A DNA stretch of 64,000 nt from Sorghum bicolor (GCF_000003195.3 NC_012872.2:57889695-57953694); one strand, 5' to 3'; positions 10,620 to 22,890 are shown, counted from the stretch's first letter. The notes: generated from the sequence alone by a model not told the origin. Made by a program: numbers and translations.

Positions 10620-13600
10620 ATGGTGGCAGGCCGTGTCAAGGCGGCCATGGGCTTCCAGCGCAGCAGCCCAAAGTCGCCGGCGCCGGAAGCGGCGTCTCCA
10701 TCTCCTTCCCGGACGCCTAGCCGGGCGCCTCCCCCGTCGGGCTCCGCGTCCACCACCGCCGGCTCGGCGCCGTCCAAGGCGTCGGCGCTCGCGCGGTCCT
10801 TCGGCGCCTACTTCCCGCGGTCCTCGGCGCAGGTGCGCCCCGCCGCCGCCCGCGCGCCGCCGCAGGTCGCGGAGCTGCTGCGCGCCATCGAGCAGCTCCA
10901 GGAGCGGGAGTCGCGCCTCCGCGTGGAGCTGCTGGAGCAGAAGATACTCAAGGAGACCGTCGCCATCGTCCCGTTCCTGGAGGCCGAGCTCGCGGCCAAG
11001 AGGAGCGAGCTCCAGCGGTGCAGGGACACCGCGGACCGCCTCGAGGCCGAGAACGCGCGGCTGTGCGCCGAGCTCGACGCCGCCGCGCTCGAGGTCACGA
11101 GCAGGAAGCAGAGGATCGTCGAGCTGGAGAAGGAAATGGCGGAGCTGCTGAGGAAGCAACAGGAGGCGGCGGACGCCGACGACTGCTCCTCGTCCGCTTC
11201 GGCGCCGAATAACGAGCATCTCGAGAGCTCATCCACCGCGGCGCCAAACCGTGCGAGTTTGGCTCAGCTTGGTGCGGAGCGGCCGTACATTCCGCCGCCC
11301 CCAGCGCCGCCGCCAGCAGCGCCTTTCAAGCCCAACAAGTCCTACTTCTCCGCGTCGTCGCACCCTTCGCCCGCTACAAGCTCGTCGCCACCCTCGCCGT
11401 CTTCCTCCACGTCCACCTCGTCGTCTTCACCGGCGCACTCCCGCTCGTCGTCGGATACGGCAGCCGCTCCAAGACCCCGCGTGATAGTAGAGCTCTCCAA
11501 GCTGCCACCCATACCTCCGCCGCCGCCGCTATGCCATCCTCCGCCACCGCCACCTCCACCTCCCAGCAGGAGCAAGAGATTCTCTCCCTCGAGCTCAGCC
11601 AGAGTCGACGGGAGCGCAGCCGCCACCGCCGCCGGCCCACCTCCCCCGCCTCCTCCCCCTCCGGCAAGGAGGCCGCCGTTCGGCGCCGCGCCACCACCGT
11701 CGGGGCAATGCGACGTCAGGCGCGTGCCCGAGGTGGTGGAGTTCTACCACTCGTTAATGCGGCGGGAATCCAAGAGGGACGGCGGTGTCGGAAGTGAGGC
11801 CACGAACGGCGCCGGCGTGGCGACGACGCGCGACATGATCGGCGAGATCGAGAACCGGTCGGCTCACCTCCTCGCGGTGCGTACAAACTGAAGCATCCAT
11901 CCATCACCTCGTTTCCGTTCTCGTTTTTCTGAACCGTGACCACCACCGGCCGGTACGCAATTAGGTTTGGTAGTCGTCGTCCTCTTCAGCGGCTAACCAC
12001 TGCTCGAAGAATGCTTCGTGTAGGAGAGTTTGGTGACGCACAGTCGGAGAACAGTGGAGGCGTCGTTCTCCGTCGTTTATTGCAAGATTACAAGCGGTCT
12101 CCCGTCGTTATTGCAAGATTACAAGCGGTTTGGTTGGGTAGATACGGTTAGTTATTGCTGCGGCGGTGAAAGCATCTGCATTGCATGCTCTGCCAAACCT
12201 GCATTGCATGCTCTGCCAAACCTTGATCCATTGCAGGTACAGTACAGCAAGTAAAACGGAGACCACCCGTTTGCTCTCGAGTTTATCCTCCTCTATCTAG
12301 TCCTCGATGTCCATGTCAGAATTCCATAGGTCAGGAGCGAGGACCCAAGATTTTGTTCTGATGGCTACGCTCTTCATTGGCGTAGGAGGACGCGACGGCG
12401 AGCTCAGCTCGGTGAATGATTCGTGGTAATGCAGATACAGTGTGCTTAGTACAGGCAGTTAAAGCAGAAACGTACGTAATCTGAGGTGGACGTGTCATAC
12501 TGCTAGGTGGGGCCGACCGGACGAAGCGCAGTGAAGGGTTGGTCTCGTTCGGTAGATGAGCTTTAGATGTGTGTGTGTGTTACGGTCTCAAATTTAATCC
12601 GAGCATTGGTAGGAGGTTAGCTAACCGGCGGAGTGATTCGTACTCCTCCTACTCGAGTGTGATATACCACTGGTGTCTCGATCCGGTTGACTTGGATCTC
12701 AAGGCAGATGCTACGTCACTTGTGTTGTGATTCGAATTCTGAAGCGGTTCAAAAAAAAAAAAAAGAATGACTCAACGAGTTAAACTGCTTTGTGGTTGAC
12801 TTTGGTTTGGCAGATCAAGTCGGACGTGGAGAGGCAGGGCGACTTCATCCGGTTCCTGATCAAGGAAGTGGAGGGCGCGGCGTTCGTGGGCATCGAGGAC
12901 GTCGTGAGCTTCGTCAAGTGGCTGGACGACGAGCTGTCGCGCCTGGTGGACGAGCGCGCGGTGCTGAAGCACTTCGAGTGGCCGGAGCACAAGGCGGACG
13001 CGCTCCGCGAGGCCGCGTTCGGCTACTGCGACCTCAGGAAGCTGGAGGCGGAGGCGGCCTCGTTCCGCGACGACGACGCGCGGCAGCCCTGCGCCGCCGC
13101 GCTCAAGAAGATGCAGGCGCTCTTCGAGAAGTAAGCGACGACGATCTCTCTCGCGGAGCACGCACCGCGATCACATACGTTGCTTTGCGTGTGTTCTAAA
13201 TGTGTGTGTGTACGTGTGCCGCCGGCCGAACTGAAATTTCAGGCTGGAGCACGGCGTGTACAACCTCGCCCGCGTCCGGGACGCCGCCACGAGCCGGTAC
13301 ACCCGGTTCCAGATCCCCTGGGAGTGGATGAAGCAGGACACCGGCATCGTCAGCCAGGTAAAAACTTTGCATCGCATTTCACTCGCCGTGCGTGGTTCCG
13401 TTCGTTCGTTCCGTCCGTGCGTCCGTCCGTGCAGTGGCATTCATTCACGTATGCATAGTAGAGACTGTCGTCGACTGTACTTTTTCGTACAGTGAGTGAA
13501 TTCTACGCTTGGATGGAGAGGACAAACAAACAACTTTTTTTCGATGCCGACCGTGTCCGTCCGCACATGTATGTCGGGGGTGTCACGTAGTACGCGCAAC

Positions 13601-14167
13601 CGTACAAGTTGGAAGACTACAGTACAGCCCCCGCCTGGCGCCCTCCCGGCGCCCGCGCGTGATCCGTCCGGCACGCCTCTGCTAAGTTCACGTGCAGATC
13701 GAGCCCGCAGCCCGTAGAACGGTGGTGCGTAGCGTACCCTCCCGTGCCGGTCCCGGTACACAACAAAAAAGGGAATTCGAGGTGGAAAATTCGGAAGAAG
13801 CACGGCGTGGTTCTCGTCTGTTTCAGCGTGGGGCATCTGGTAGGATGCGGCGTGAGCGTGCACCGGTGCACGTGAGCCGGCCGGCCGGCCGGCGGCGGCA
13901 TCTCGTGAGCGTGCCGCGCCATGCGCCCGTGCTTGCTTGCTGCGTTCCCCTTTCTCTCCTGCCACCGCTGCAGCAGCTAGAGAACAACAATCCCGGGCAC
14001 GGGGCACGGGTTGCCGGAATCGTTCCTCGTCAACGTGGCCCCGCCCGGGCTATGCCTATGCGATACCCAAATTGCGCTAGCGATTCGGGGATGCGATGCG
14101 TGATCCGATCCGTGTTGTGTTTTCCATTGCCATTGCCGTGTTCAGCAGGGCGCTATGCCGGGGACGT

Positions 14168-14231
<64 letters not shown>

Positions 14232-15840
14232 GTTTTGCTTTGGGTGGGTGGGTGGGTTGTGCACTAGTGCTGCACCCACTCTTTCACCATCACTTGACCT
14301 ACGTGTCGCGCTCCGTGGAACCGGTAGACTCAGAAAATCATTCTTCACTTCATCAACGAAAATATCGAAAAGCCCCATGGATATATATATTGGAGTGATA
14401 CATGTAGGCGTAGTGGTTGCACGGTATTGATTGCTCGTTCTGCCGTCCTTACACCGGGTGGTTGTGTTTCTGGTTTCCACACTCTGGACCATTTTCCAAA
14501 CCCGATTGAATTTGTAGATGTACGTACTCTGCTTTCTTGCATCTCACTGCAAGTCAGTATGCTGTTGTAGTTGACTGAAAGTTTTGAATGCTGGTACATG
14601 AAAGAAATATACTCCCTCCAGGTTCTTTAAAAAAAGAGTAATTTTGAACAACGTTTATGTCATTAGAAATATAAATCATAAATAACGTTTAAGTTTTTGA
14701 ATTTAGAAATATAAAAATCGTATGAATTGATTTATATTGAAAAATATTTTTATAAAAATATATATTGCTCTTTTTTAATAAGTATTTTATAAAAAATAAA
14801 AAGTCCAAGTTATATTTTAAATATCGTGCCGCTGTCGAAACGACTTCTTTTAGAGATCTGGAGGGAGTATGTTTTTTAGTCAAGACGTAGACTTCCGCAG
14901 ATGATTTTCCAGATAATCTATGTTAGCACCTCTTTGGAAAGGCTTTTTCATCGGTTTTATTAAAAGCACTGCCAAACTGGTATACAAGAGAGAAGCTAAG
15001 CTGAAAACAAGCCAAAAATAGTGAAACCGAAGCTGTCTAGAGGCTAAAAGCTCAAGCCACCAAAACATGCCTTTTTCTGTCTTGTCTGTTTTTTTAGAAG
15101 CTCAATCCCTACCAAAGAGAGCCTTAAAATACTGTTACGTTTTTTAGAAGCTCTGAGTAACTTGATTGCACTGAATAGAGGCTCGTGAGGGGCAATAAAA
15201 TGTCGACGAGTGGTACCCCTTACATTGTATGTTTTTTAGAAGCTTAAGAATCTTGCTTTGAGATTATCTGCTGCCAACCATTCAACGGTGTTTTTCTCTC
15301 ACAACAAATCAGCGAACAATACTTTCAACCATGATAACAAATCAGCGAACAATACTTTTAGACATGATTTATCAACCAAGCGAACATGCTGTGTTTGTAA
15401 CCGTTTTTCTGTACAAAGCATTGATGGGAGCGGTGATGTGCAGATCAAACTCCAGTCGGTGAAGTTGGCAATGAAGTACCTGAAACGGGTCTCCTCCGAG
15501 CTTGAGGTAATCAAGGGAGGCCCTGAAGAGGAGGAACTGATGCTTCAAGGAGTACGGTTCGCCTTCAGAGTACACCAGGTACATGCTTGGTCGTTACTCC
15601 TACTTGTTAGCATGCAGCTATGCAGCAACGCCACTGTGAATCAGAGAAGAACTCATGCTTCCATTCCATGGTTTGGTTAGGCCACTTGACACTCCTCGCT
15701 TCATGCAGTTTGCAGGTGGATTCGACGTGGACACCATGCGAGCCTTCCAGGAGCTCAAGGAGAAGGCGTCCATGTGCCGGATACAACGGCACAAGCAGCA
15801 CCGTCATCTGCGGCAGCACAGACTTGTCGCCAGGGCCTGA
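10620..15840 (+). CDS. CHUP1/IPGA1-like coiled-coil, proline-rich protein (5 exons)
   Basis: Exons are 10620-11876, 12814-13130, 13243-13357, 15444-15578 and 15709-15840; all junctions are GT-AG and in frame, giving 651 aa. An Ala/Ser/Pro-rich head is followed by a coiled coil (about 82-180), then Pro-rich runs (about 222-239, 295-320 and 340-362) like those that bind profilin in CHUP1. The conserved C-terminal half follows (VPEVVEFYHSLMRRE, MIGEIENRSAHLLA, KSDVERQGDFIRFLIKEV, IPWEWM.DTGIV). CHUP1 anchors chloroplasts to actin and is about 1,000 aa with a hydrophobic N-terminus. This protein is shorter and lacks that anchor, so it fits the CHUP1-like group that includes IPGA1 (microtubule-associated). 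Which paralogue it is, and which cytoskeleton it binds, is not certain. The start has a good context (GCCATGG). Intron 3 carries a (CT)n tract and a Stowaway MITE. Confidence 0.85.
12071..12223. repeat. Two short tandem duplications in intron 1
   Basis: A unit of about 32 bp containing ATTGCAAGATTACAAGCGGT is present twice from 12071 (second unit near 12103). A 23-bp unit containing GCATGCTCTGCCAAACCT is present twice, exactly, at 12178-12200 and 12201-12223. Confidence 0.9.
14169..14227. repeat. (CT)n microsatellite in intron 3 of the CHUP1-like gene
   Basis: This is an uninterrupted 59-bp CT tract. A tract of this length is expected to vary in length between accessions. Confidence 0.97.
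14612..14867. mobile_element. Stowaway-like MITE (Tc1/mariner) in intron 3
   Basis: It starts CTCCCTCCAGGTTC and ends GATCTGGAGGGAG, flanked on both sides by TA, the Stowaway target duplication. It is AT-rich and non-coding, about 256 bp. Body words are shared with repeats near 29690-29910 and 57425-57575. Confidence 0.85.
15303..15368. repeat. 33-bp tandem duplication near exon 4 acceptor
   Basis: Two adjacent 33-bp units begin AACAAATCAGCGAACAATAC and differ at only a few positions. They lie about 75 bp before the exon 4 acceptor of the CHUP1-like gene. Confidence 0.9.
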
Positions 15841-16580
15841 GGAGTGATGACCAGAGCATGCAGTTCTTATATGGTCGATCTATCTATACGCCATCATCTC
15901 GTCCGTCGCCAGTGGCATAGTATGATTTGTCGATTGTTTTTTCTTTTTCTCCTTTTGCTGCGAGAAATAGTTGAGGATTGTCTATTCTGCTGTAAACGCT
16001 CCAGTAATGTAACTAATGAACAACCTCTGTATCTTTTTAGGAGAAATCTGTGTTTATTACAGGCTCATCCTTCGTTCTTCCAATATCTGTTTTTGTCAAA
16101 AGCATTGTGCTTATTACTGATTATTGTATGTAAAATTTGCCGCTATTTGTGTGCCGTGTCGTATACTGCCCTCAGGAAAGGTTTACAACTTTCAGTGCTT
16201 TTTTTTTCCCTCTCTGAACATTGCCATCTGATTGCATCGAGCTTCTTGCTACATAAGCGAAGTTCAAAATTACTGTACTCGTTATACTGTCTCGCTAATT
16301 GATACTATTACTGAAGATCAAAGAAAATACACCCCCTACTGTGCACTACTTTGGTATTGAAAAATAACTGAATCACCACAGGTTTCAATCATGTAATACA
16401 ACATTGTAAACTCGCTTGCTGCTGCTGCTGCTTCTCCTTATATATATGATGATATGACATAACAGTGTTCCTGCGTTTTTTTTAAAAAAAAACAATTGAA
16501 TCACCAATTTAAATACGAAATGCCTATATAGGTTGAGCCAATTGGTATATATATAGATGTTTCTTTCTTTTCCCCCGGTC
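15841..16580. other. Convergent 3' intergenic region
   Basis: This stretch lies between the stop codons of the CHUP1-like gene (+) and the first TBL gene (-), so it holds both 3' untranslated regions. The sequence is AT-rich with T-runs, and no further gene is seen. Confidence 0.6.
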
Positions 16581-19500
16581 CTATGCCAGGAGCGAGGCGT
16601 AGAGGATCTGGTTCCACGTGTCGGGCACGCCGGCGAGGCACCAGTGGCTGCAGTCGTTGCCCGGGTGGCCGCCGCTGTAGGCGGAGGGGTGGCCGTCCCG
16701 CCTGAGCTGCGACAGCAGCGTGACGTCGAGCAGGTACACCGGCTTGGACATGCCGCCCAGCGCGGCCCGCACCGCGCCCTGCGCCGGGACGGGGCCGGCG
16801 GGGTACGCCGACCCGGCCACCGGCTGCGTCTGCTGCGCGCAGCTCCGCGAGCCCTCGCCCCAGTCGGCTCCGCTGCAAACGAAACGAAAGCGTCTTTTTA
16901 GTTGTTGTTGTTGGGCCTTTTTGAATCTTGTGGAGTTTTTGGGCTCTGGTGGGTGTGGGTTTTGCTTACTTGTAGTGGGTCGGCGAGATGCCCTGGAAGT
17001 AGACCTTGGTCCTGGAGGTGTCGACGTTGGAGTCGACCCACCTGGCCCATGTGGACATCCCCTTGGAGAAGGCCGTGAGCCGGTCCATGTCCTTCATCAC
17101 CTGCCCTCCGTCTTGGACGTAGTCCCACCTGGATCACCATCGGAACAAAATCAAAACGACGATGCATGAAGTGTGTTTTGTTTCATCAAAAAAAAAAGAA
17201 AAAAGTGGGTGCGGTGGACGACGTACGGTTGGTCCCTGCCGGTGTGCGTCCACCAGTGCCAAGTGTTGAAGACGAGGACGTCGGCGCCGAGCCAGGCGTC
17301 GCCGGTGATGGAGTCGAGCTTGAGCACCCGGCCGACGGACTCCTCGACGATGTCCACGAGGTAGGTGCTCCGGTAGTAGGCCACCGACACCCCGTAGTCC
17401 TGCCACCACCACATTGACAGGCGCACGTTATTAGCTGGCGTGAAGGCGGCCAGGGAGGACCCGGCGATCGGCCGGCAACAAACTTTAGGCGCCGATCGAT
17501 GCCCGTGCGCGCCTCTCATCCGTATCCGTGTACCACCAAATAAAACAGAGCAGCGCGATTAAAAGCCGATCGATCTCGACGATGCATGCATGTTACGCCT
17601 ACTGTAGCACACGTTCATGGACATGGCCGCACCGACCGTATCAATCAGCCCAGCACGCACAAAGGTCCAAAGGTGTCGGCACCCTCCTATTAGCAGTGGA
17701 CGGACGCGGCCTTCAACTGGCAGATAGTATAGTGCCAAGTCTATTCAGTGTAGTACTATAGTCGTCTGCGACAAATCTCTCTGTTTGTCTGCGCCTGCGG
17801 CTACCACAGTGTGCCTCGCAGCGGAGCGGATGCGATGTCACTACTGCCGAAGCACAGCAATATATTTTGTACGGCCCGTCCGTCAGCTCGTGGCATTGTA
17901 TACCTCCAGTCTGCAAAGCAGTAGTACAAGTAGAGCGGGCAGCAAGATGGGCACGTGAAACGGCAAGCATCCTGCTTCCTCCGTGTTAAATTATAAGCTA
18001 TTTCAAAAATCTTAGTTAAATCATCTTAAATTTAACCAAATTTATATAATAAGATAATAATATTTATGGTGTCAACTTAGTATCATTACATTATATATTA
18101 ATTATATTTTTATATTATACCTATTTGATGTTATAAATTTTTGTAATTATCTCTATAATTTTGGTCAAAATTGAAATACTTCGACATTTCAATATTCTTG
18201 AAATGATTTACGATTTGGGATAGAGGAAGTAGAATTCACGGCAGTGAATAATTGGACTCATGGAATTCATGGCGATGATCATTGGTTACCAATAGGCACC
18301 CGCGAAGTGGAGTGACTCTATCCTGTTGCACTGAATCTGCATGTGAGTGGTCGTTGCCAACAGCCATGCATGATAGGGATCTGCATTTGAGGTGGGATTA
18401 TTGCTGGGACAGTGGGACGACGACTGCATCCTACTCGACAGGAACTAGTGGTTCGGCTGTCCGGGTCATCTGGAATGCTAAATTGACGTCTGAAATGCCA
18501 GGTTCTCATAATATCTTGCATGGCATTTTTATTTCTGTGCAACATCCGCTAGATCTAGCTAGCGCTTCAGACCAACATGGGCAACCAACAGGGGAAGGAA
18601 CTATAACCTATTATTTATCGTCTAATTTCACTTCGTTTTGACCTTTATGTCACTTTTCCCCCCTTTTCAAAGAAAGTTCATTTCTGCTCAGTTTTAACGT
18701 AGGCGTCAGCCAAAAAACCAAAAACTTTTTAAGATTCTCTGTCACATCGAATCTTGCGGCATATGTATTGAGCACTAAATATAGACGAAAATAAAAACTA
18801 ATTACACAGTTTACCTGTAAATCGCAAGATAAATCTTTCAAGCCTAGTTACTCTATAACTGAACAATGTTTGTCAAATAAAAACGAAAGTGCTACAGTCT
18901 CGAGAACCAAAAAAAAAATTCAAAACTGAACAAGGCCGTAGCACGAATAATAGCCGGTACAGTACAAGCATGTACCACGTCCTACAATGGCTGGCTGCCA
19001 GCTTCTGTACACAAGCTATAAACCTGCAGACTCCCCCCGAAAGTCACCGTTGCACATCCCATTTTTAGACGTACAGGTTCAGATAAAGTCCATCTGTAAA
19101 ATCCCGCACAGTCCGTATTGGAATTTGGAAGACCAGCAGGGGACTCGGACCCATCTTTACACCATCAGCTGCCTAATGCCCTGCTTTGATGGACGGCTAG
19201 ACGCAGACAGTCTTCTTCTGATTATAATAACAGAGGACGATCCTAACATTCACAAAGTACCAATCTGGTCGGCACAAGAAGTAAAAAGTCCCATTTGCTG
19301 ATTCTCTGCAGCCTACTATTCGATCTATCTATACATAATAATAAATAAACATGTAAAAAAAGAGGGATCGCATCTGGAGGACAGAGCATGAGAGGATCCA
19401 ACAGTTTGACCCTTGTCAGCGTATCACGGGTAAGACTAAGACCGATGGTTAGCAAAGGGACGGGACCCGTACCCGTAGCAAAACGCCAACAATGGGACGG

Positions 19501-20765
19501 GCAAATGATGCTCTGTGCACTGTGCTGTCCCGCGGCCCGTCCATGGCGCCGACGACCCCTTCTCCCCGTCACGGACCACCCACGAGCGCCCCACGATCGC
19601 CCAATTCCTCTGCCACTGCCACCACCACATGACCCAAGCAAATTGGCGCGCGCGCGCCCAGTTTTCTCTGCTGGTGGCGGTGCGATTTGGCGCTGGTGCG
19701 CTACACACACCACACTGCCCGCCTCCATCCGCGCCAGACAAACGCGCCGTTCCACCCGTAGGGCCCGAAAGCCTGCGGCCGGAACTCCCAAAAGGCCAGC
19801 ACGGGCCACGGGCACAGGCACAAAGCCTTTTCGAAAGCTTTGTAGACTGTCTATTTCCCAATCTTGCTTTTAGTTGCTGCTTAAATAAATACTAGTAATT
19901 TGAACATCCCATGACGTGAATCCCTTTCGCTACAACGTCGAGCCTAATACACCTATCCAGGGCCGTGCTACTTCTCACTAAAACCGAGAGGAACCGTAAC
20001 GTATGATGTACTAGGGCACATGACGGCAGGGGAGCAATGGTCTGGTATGGTACTAGGCGTACGCACGCACCTGGAACGTGACGCTGGAGACGGGGTTGCC
20101 CCTGGCGTAGGCGACCTTGGACGCCGGCGCGGCGGCGTGCAGCATGCACGCAAGCGACTCCCACTGGTTCAGGCTGATGGAGTCCCCCACGAACAGTATC
20201 TTCTTCCCCTTCCACCGCCTCAGAAACTCCTGCCCGTCGAACCTGGCATTGGCAGGGCAGCAATGGCGGCTCAGAGAGACTCCAGCACTCAGCTTGGCGC
20301 GCCAAGATTTGATCGAGGCAATGGCTGATGACGAGTGATGAGAGACACACAGACAGATGCGTACCTCGGGAGGTCGCAGGAGGTCGGGCGCCACCGGTAC
20401 TTGAGGTACAGCTTGTCGGGGCGGCCGTACTTCTGGCAGTCGAACTCCGGCTCCACGAAGGGGCACCCCGCCGTGTCGTACATCGGCAGCGTGTCGTCGT
20501 ACACCCAGCTGCCCTGGAACAGGTTGCACGACGCCATGCCGGTGCCGGGGGCGGCGCCGCCACGGCCACGGCCACGCTGGTTCCCTCCCCCGTGCCGCGT
20601 GCCGTTGTGCTGCCGCGCGGGCTTGCTATGCCGGAGGCCGAGCGTGCCCGTGCCCGTGACCTCGGCGGCGGTGCCGCACGCGCGCAGCAGCGACCACGCG
20701 ACGGCCGCGGCGAGGAGAGGCAGGAGGCGCAGCTGCCGCTGCCGCTGCCGCTGCTTGGCCGCCAT
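16581..20765 (-). CDS. TRICHOME BIREFRINGENCE-LIKE polysaccharide O-acetyltransferase (5 exons)
   Basis: Minus-strand exons are 20765-20365, 20242-20071, 17399-17227, 17128-16970 and 16872-16581; all splice sites are GT-AG and in frame, giving 398 aa. TBL proteins are Golgi type II membrane enzymes that acetylate wall polymers such as xylan, mannan or pectin. Visible features are a basic N-terminus plus hydrophobic anchor (about 11-29), a Gly/Arg-rich stem, the TBL domain ([30 protein letters not shown]), GDS with Ser at about 155 in [14 protein letters not shown], and the DxxH motif (Asp375, His378 in DCSHWCLAG). The GDSISLNQW form and five-exon layout suggest the TBL37-43/PMR5-like branch; the substrate is unknown. 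An upstream in-frame ATG at 20834 was rejected because it sits at the expected transcription start. Intron 2 is 2,671 bp and carries at least two MITEs. Confidence 0.9.
17974..18229. mobile_element. Stowaway-like MITE in TBL intron 2
   Basis: The left end CTTCCTCCGTGTTAAATTATAAG and the right end CGATTTGGGATAGAGGAAG are imperfect inverted repeats. The body words (TATTCTTGAAATGATTTA, TTTGGTCAAAATTG) are shared with the copy at 58416-58668. It is a somewhat diverged copy. Confidence 0.75.
18700..18937. mobile_element. Tourist-like MITE, family A, copy 7 (in TBL intron 2)
   Basis: The core (TAAATATAGACGAAAATAAAAACTAATTACACAG) and right end AACTGAACAAGGCC are clear. The left terminus is eroded, so the start is approximate. 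Confidence 0.75.
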
Positions 20766-20865
20766 TGCGCGGCGCTGTGGAGTGAGCAGCGAGGAGCTGC
20801 GGCTGCTGGTGCTGGGCCTTGCGGGGACGGGCACGGACGGATCAGATGAGGGCGGCGCGCCGAAC

Positions 20866-20880
20866 TTTTTATAATAGAGT
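20866..20880 (-). promoter_or_regulatory. TATA-like element of the first TBL gene
   Basis: The minus strand reads TATTATAAAAAG. It lies about 105 bp upstream of the ATG at 20765 and about 35 bp upstream of the alternative ATG at 20834. A start site about 30 bp downstream would leave the latter with almost no leader, which favours 20765. Confidence 0.5.
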
Positions 20881-21348
20881 AAGGAGAGCGACGGGTTTTA
20901 CGCCTTTTAACCTGGCCTATATCAGTTTTTTTTTCTGTGGGCTGGCCCTGGGTGGCCGGCCGGACTTATCTCCGGTTAGATTCTCGGCCGGTCGCTGGCC
21001 GCTGGGGTCTGCGCGGCTGCGCCATGGATGAGGGAACCTTTTCTGTCAGATAGGTTATGATGCGATGGTGACTCTGTTTCGGCAGCCGGCAGGGTCATAG
21101 ACAGCGGTCGCCGGATGAGGAAGTCCACGCCGCCGGCCCACGGCGTGTCACCCTGTCACTGCCGGGCGCGTACATCGGCACGGGCCGTGAAAGAAGTCCC
21201 ACGGACCGCGGAACGCGTACTGCGGTCAGGTAGATCCGCGCCTAGCCAGAGCCCAAAGATATCTTGCATACGAGCATTCGGTGCTCGATGTTGTTAAGGC
21301 CGAGTTGGGTCACCAAGGTAAGGAGCCAGATCGCTCGTGCAAAGCTTA
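20881..21348. other. Promoter-side intergenic region of the first TBL gene
   Basis: This is GC-rich sequence with no recognised gene, probably the upstream regulatory region of the minus-strand TBL gene. Confidence 0.45.
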
Positions 21349-21563
21349 GGTTTACTCAAAAAAACCAAAAACTTTTCAAGATTCTTCGTCACATCAAATC
21401 TTACGACATATGTATTAAGCAATAAATATAGATAAAAATAAAAACTAATTACACAGTCTACCTGTAAATCGCAAGACGAATCAAGCCTAGTTACTCCATG
21501 ATTGAACAAAATGAAAGTGCTACCGTGTCAAAATTCAAAAAAAATTCGAATCTAAACAAGACC
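21349..21563. mobile_element. Tourist-like MITE, family A, copy 8
   Basis: It starts GGTTTACTCAAAAAAACC and ends ATCTAAACAAGACC, flanked on both sides by TTA, a 3-bp target duplication. Internal deletions shorten the segment before the right end. Confidence 0.75.
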
Positions 21564-21663
21564 TTAGCCAACTTGGGTTCGCCCATGTCTAGAGTATGCC
21601 CGCACTCCGATCTTGTGCTCCTAGCAACAAGTACCATAAGCAAAACATATTATCTGATGAGCT

Positions 21664-22376
21664 TTACTTTTTTTCTCAAATACACGAGAGGGTTGTATAT
21701 TTTTATATTAAGAAGGGAGAAATTATTCAGTACAAACCCAGCCGAGGCCGAGCACCCTAGTGACATTGAAGGACTCGGGTGGCAGCTAGCTACACCCCCG
21801 ACGCTAAACACCATAGATTTTTGGCGCCTGCAGTCGCCCACTGCTCTGCCTCCGCCTTGATCGTTATTAGGGGATCTAGAATCGTGGTGGCGGCGTCCCT
21901 GAAGCAATGCACATTCCATTAATTCCAGATGGTCCAGGCGGTCAACGTGAAGAGGGAATCGAAGCCCTTCCTCGAGTTTCCTTACCAAGTGCTCCTCAGA
22001 CGAGTCCATTAGACTACGACTGAATTCTCTGCGGCAGGCAAAGGTCACCCAAGGGCATGACACAAGTGATGCCATACCTCTCTTGTGAACGGGTAGGTAC
22101 AAAGGATGTGGTCGATCGTCTCCAGAGATTGGTCGTAGAGGTAACACTCCTCTCTAGCCTCGAGTCCATGCCGTGCGCGTCGAATGTTTGTCCAATGTCG
22201 TCTTTGGAAGGACAACTAGAAGAAGATCTTTACCTTTAAAAGGGCCTAGGTCTTCCAAATTAGTTTGTGTCTGCAGAAGGGCACCCGAGGAGCTTTATCA
22301 AGAGCACGATACACAAGACACGTCGACAATGTCTCTTGAAACATGAAACCCCACACGTCCGGAATGGACCCTGTTG
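21664..22376 (-). pseudogene. 3' end of a LINE retrotransposon (reverse-transcriptase zinc-binding region)
   Basis: Read on the minus strand, broken frames give the zf-RVT region typical of grass L1-type LINEs: KLIWKT ... LKVKIFF, then CYLYDQSLETIDHIL and FTREVWHHL. In-frame stops and frame changes interrupt it. The 3' part reads CTTCTTAATATAAAAATAT ... GTGTATTTGAG followed by an A-run at about 21674-21667, as expected for a LINE 3' terminus. It is a 5'-truncated, dead copy. Confidence 0.75.
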
Positions 22377-22594
22377 GGGCATGCGGCGGTTGTGAGCTAC
22401 TGTATCCGGCTTGACCACTCTAGAACTTCGTCATCAACGATCCTCCAGCCATTCATCACCGACGAAGAACAAGTAGAAGTAGAGAGAGTAAAAACTTTTA
22501 GTATATGTGTTTTTGACGATTAAAAGTTAAGATCCTCAATCAGCCATGGTTCCCACTGTTTTACATAGAGGGGAGGTCTTATCCTAATAAGATT

Positions 22595-22890
22595 TCGTGT
22601 GGAAGAATTTGTGGAAACTTTCTATTCCTAGCAAGGTGATACTTTTCGCATGGCGGGTGTTACATGGCTGCATCCCTTGTCTTGTGGCTTTGGCAAACAG
22701 GCATATCACCAACGCAGTAAATTGCCTGTTGTGTCAGGTGGCGGCAGAAGATATTAAGCATGCTCTATTTACATACACCCGCGCAAAGAATGTTTGGGCG
22801 TTGTTGGGAATTGAGGAACACATTCAGAGAATGATGGTCGCTCACAGATTGGGTTGGGTTCGGTTATCCTCCAGGAGGTTATCAGAAAAT
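22595..22890 (+). pseudogene. LINE zf-RVT fragment, opposite orientation
   Basis: The plus-strand frame gives WKNLWKLSIPSKVILFAWR, CLLCQVAAEDIKHALF and RAKNVWALLGI. This is the reverse-transcriptase zinc-binding domain of a LINE of a different subfamily from the neighbour at 21664-22376. The finger is reduced to the C..C ... H pattern. No reverse transcriptase or endonuclease is seen upstream. The frame carries on to 23025 without recognisable LINE similarity. Confidence 0.7.

Noticed and set aside
10633..11236. Long open frames on both strands across exon 1 of the CHUP1-like gene
   Set aside because: They are R/P/S-rich shadows caused by high third-position G+C; only the frame starting at 10620 aligns with a known family and splices onward.
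14096..14492. Frames rich in LSLSLS or REREER
   Set aside because: They are translations of the CT microsatellite in intron 3.
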